From Artocarpus heterophyllus (lineage: Eukaryota; Streptophyta; Magnoliopsida; Rosales; Moraceae), in contig CM046339.1 of assembly GCA_025403435.1 (NCBI GenBank), positions 4,418,212-4,482,211 of the forward strand: 64,000 nucleotides of DNA, written 5' to 3'. The position numbers and the translations under genes are program-made. Shown here piece after piece: positions 61,157-64,000 of this stretch. Within the stretch, counting starts at the first letter, position 1. Each line of letters starts with the position of its first letter. The notes under the pieces are model-generated. The model was not told the DNA's origin. It saw nothing but the letters and a program-made list of their open reading frames with translations, and searched no databases.

Positions 61157-63399
61157 AAAAACTAGTTTAGGTTTAAAAGTATATGCTCAATATAACCTCA
61201 AGTATAAGGTTGTCTAAGTAATAAAAGTCAGTGAATCTGAGGTCGATCCTACAGGAAAAAAAGTATTACAAAGGTCCAATATATTAGTTCTATTATTCTT
61301 AGTTGAAGAATTTGAGAATTAAAGTTAATTTTATTTACAATATTTACACATTTTTTACTTTTTCCATTTTTAGATTTTTTTTGTGATTTTTGAAATTTCA
61401 ACAATAAGAAATGTGACTTAAATTAGAATGGTAAATGGAATTTAATAAGTGAATTTTAACTTAGAAGATGGAACTTTAACAATAAGTGTGATCAATTTTA
61501 ATAGAGACAACAACCTTAACAAACATCGAGGATTAAAGGTTCAATTTGGCAATTAATTTAAATATATTTTAGTTTTTTTAAACTTATTTATTGAAATGGT
61601 TTAAGTATACAATATGTCATCATTTGTCTACAATAAATCAAGAGTTACCAAGTATTTAATGTTCCAATTTATGTCTATAGTGCATCAAAAACTCATTTTT
61701 AACAAATATGTATGTTTTCAAATTAACTTACTATAGTTACCAACAAAATTTACCATTAAGTATTTACCATGCCATTTCATGTCTACGAATAATCAAAGTG
61801 TTTTTAAGTATTACCCGTACCATCTTATGTCTATGATAAATCAAAACTTAATTTTGTAAGAATTTTAGTTAAGTTAATATGAAAATCTTAAGCTTTCTAG
61901 AAATGATTTTTACATTTTTGCAACTTAGAAAACTTAGAAAAACAAAAAATATTTACTTTAATTTTGCCAGAATATCCCCCCCTCTCCTCAGTAAAAGGAA
62001 ATTTAGAAAGTCATGATGATGGTAGAAGCACACGTATATTTACTAAGCATAATTATTTTACAGCATAAAAACTAGAATTATTTTACAAAAACATAAAACT
62101 AAAAATTAGAAAAAAAACTAACCTAAGAAGAAGGAAGAAGATAATTTACTCTAAAGTATGGACAATGATATGAGTTACATGAAGGGAATGGGGGTATTTA
62201 TCGTAGAAGAAAATTCTACTATTTATAAGAATTTTTACTTTTTTAATGATTTTTATTATTTTATTGGGATATTTTAAGTTGAAAACGAGTAGGATGCAAA
62301 TTGAATGATGGAGAATTTTTTGGAACAAATATTTTGTAGCAGCCCACGTTTTTGTTCTTAATTTTTTTAATTTATTTTTGCCCTTTTTTTCTTTTCTTTT
62401 CTTTTCGTTTTCTTCCATGGATTTAGTTGAAGAGTGTCTGATTAATTTTTTGATGATCATGTCTGACGCGGCACATGGATAGATGAGCAGCAGTTGCTAG
62501 ATCGCTGACCAATCTTCGTTGAATGGCGTGAAACAAGTCAGCATGTGAAAGTCCACCCGCTCTCAAAGTCAACCCAAGCTTTGGACTTTTTTCTAGCCGC
62601 GAGATTAGCCTTTGGCAGGCCAATCCAACAGCTGAGAAAACGAGCAGAGAAGATGAGAAACCCAGGATTAGCAAGGCGAGGGGGAACACGCATACGGCCA
62701 GGATGCGCTGTAGATGACGATCGGATGGTTCAGGTAATGCCACGTGTTCACCTTTTATTTTCATTTTCCTTTTTTTGATTCCTTGATCATTTAAGGTCCC
62801 TTTTTGCCCATTTTCGTGCCTTTTTTCTTTACTTTTCTTGTAGATTTCAAATTTTAAATCAAATAAATAAATAAAAATTAATTATTTTGTAAACATAATT
62901 TTTACAATAATTAAAAATATTTATTTTAAAATAAAACACACAAAAATTTTTAAAAATAGATAAAAACTTGTAAAATTAACAATCATTAGCAAATATGCCG
63001 TTTAAAACTTAGATTATTTTTAGAAATTACTAGAAACATAATAGAACATATTTACAAACTCAAAATTTATTTACAAATGTTTTAAGATTTAAAATAAAAT
63101 CACACAATAATATTTTTACAGTTTTGATTATTTTCAAACTAATTAATTGTAAAACACACATAAATGATTCTAAAAATTACTAAAAATATTACTAAACATA
63201 AAACACACTAAAGAATATTTTTAAATATATTTTTACATAAACACACTAAATACTAATTATCACGCAAAGTTATAATTAAGGAATTTAATGAAAAATAAAA
63301 ACACAAATAAATGATTTATCCTTAGAAAATATACATTTTTATAGTCTCATCATACATATATGTACACCATATTACATTAGATACCATCGATGTTAATAC
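61157..63399 (-). mobile_element. Probable Athila-like gypsy LTR remnant plus flank, minus strand
   Basis: The LTR extends right from the PBS. A minus-strand TATA box CTTATAAATAG is at about 62219-62229. A GC-rich block at 62460-62760 contains GCCACGTGTTCAC (G-box core CACGTG near 62741) and CCATCCGATCGTC on the minus strand, as expected for a U3. The outer end was not located. About 62800-63390 is AT-rich noncoding DNA with no gene recognised. The open frames at 62146-62764 show no domain. Confidence 0.5.
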
Positions 63400-64000
63400 T
63401 GTTGGAAAAACATGGTTTATTAACCATGTTACATGCCTATTTTAAGGCATGATTCTGAGTGGGTCTTGCTCAGTTTAAAGATCAAATTGGGTTCAAGTTC
63501 TCCCTTATAAGAGCTTTGAAATGATATATTACATGCTCAAAATGAAAGTGGGTGAATGAAACCCAAAATATATAGTTTAAAAGCCTTATTAAAGTGTTTT
63601 AAAGATGATTAAATTAGAGGCAATTTAGAAAATGAAACCTCTGAAATTAATCTTGCATAAAGACAGTTTAATTGCATGCTTAATGGCTACATTAATACCT
63701 GATTGTGGCCTTAAAATTCTTTTGTAACATCTCTTCATATTTGACTATAAATTGGCATCTAAGTCTTAGCTTTTTGCACTCAAAAATCACATAAACTTCT
63801 ACTCATGTTCTCTCTAGTGCTAGGTTTCAGTGATAGAATTTGGGTACATTTAAAGTTCGTCAAAGTAGTGACGAAGTGTGCATTAGCTACTAGTATGCCA
63901 TTATATTCCAAAAGATAGCCACTATTCAACCCTCATGCACTAACGGTGAGTGACGAATCTATTTTAAGGACACCATGCTGAACATAGGCCTAGGCTTTTC
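63400..64000 (+). repeat. Partial LTR related to the old copia LTR, cut by the window end
   Basis: Begins TGTTGGAAAAACATGG and shares ordered blocks with 12923 onward: TTATTAACCAT, TTTTAAGGCAT, TGCTCAAAATGA. The similarity is partial, so it is a sister family rather than the other LTR of the same insertion. No polypurine tract precedes it, which suggests a 5' or solo LTR. Confidence 0.6.

Noticed and set aside
62423..62764. 113-aa minus-strand frame in the GC-rich block
   Set aside because: Lies where the U3 of an Athila-like LTR is expected; no domain. Kept as LTR sequence.

Overview
The window is angiosperm (most likely eudicot) nuclear DNA. It is AT-rich and built almost entirely from nested LTR retrotransposons. 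The one ordinary host gene I can support is a small intronless NIMIN (NPR1-interacting) gene at 17593-17991. Plant origin is shown by primer-binding sites matching initiator tRNA-Met (TGGTATCAGAGCC), by plant Ty1/copia and Ty3/gypsy proteins, and by the NIMIN protein with its EAR motif.

Layout. 1-1250: unassigned AT-rich DNA. 1258-9671: decayed minus-strand copia element A, truncated inside integrase and interrupted by a 2.8-kb gypsy-type solo LTR (1690-4497). 9672-14031: an older plus-strand copia of another family, with protease and most of integrase deleted, ending in a 1.1-kb LTR. 14032-17010: noncoding DNA with two possible DNA-transposon remnants. 17011-17991: NIMIN promoter and gene. 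19342-21697 and 31197-31600: a plus-strand Tat-like gypsy LTR and gag, split in its zinc knuckle by copia element B (21698-31196). 31687-32163 and 60737-60917: pieces of a minus-strand intron-containing coiled-coil ORF, split by copia element C. 61136-63399: minus-oriented Athila-like PBS and LTR remnant. 63400-64000: start of an LTR related to the one at 12923.

The core is a three-deep nest of one copia family. Element C (32164-36228 plus 55630-60736) has element D inserted in its gag (36229-55629, target duplication CAAAC). D has element E (36439-46138, minus strand) inserted in its 5' LTR. D and E each have an uninterrupted 1317-aa Gag-Pol and nearly identical 2.03-kb LTRs, so both are very young and potentially autonomous. 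Because E lies head-to-head with most of D, they form a near-perfect inverted repeat with arms of about 9.4 kb.

The most unusual signal is in the non-coding parts of this family (A-E). (1) The U3 region holds four GC-rich dyads (TTCGGC-NN-GCCGAA) spaced 21, 22 and 21 bp, identically in diverged copies. (2) The leader between PBS and gag holds 7-8 more dyads at a 21-22 bp period. (3) A 134-nt module of three consecutive hairpins lies shortly before gag. (4) A splice donor at the end of the LTR and an acceptor 7 nt before the gag ATG would define a 1.76-kb leader intron that removes PBS, dyads and hairpins and leaves an AUG-free 5' exon. This resembles a retroviral split between packaged and translated RNA. 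All of it is inference from sequence; no experiment is implied.
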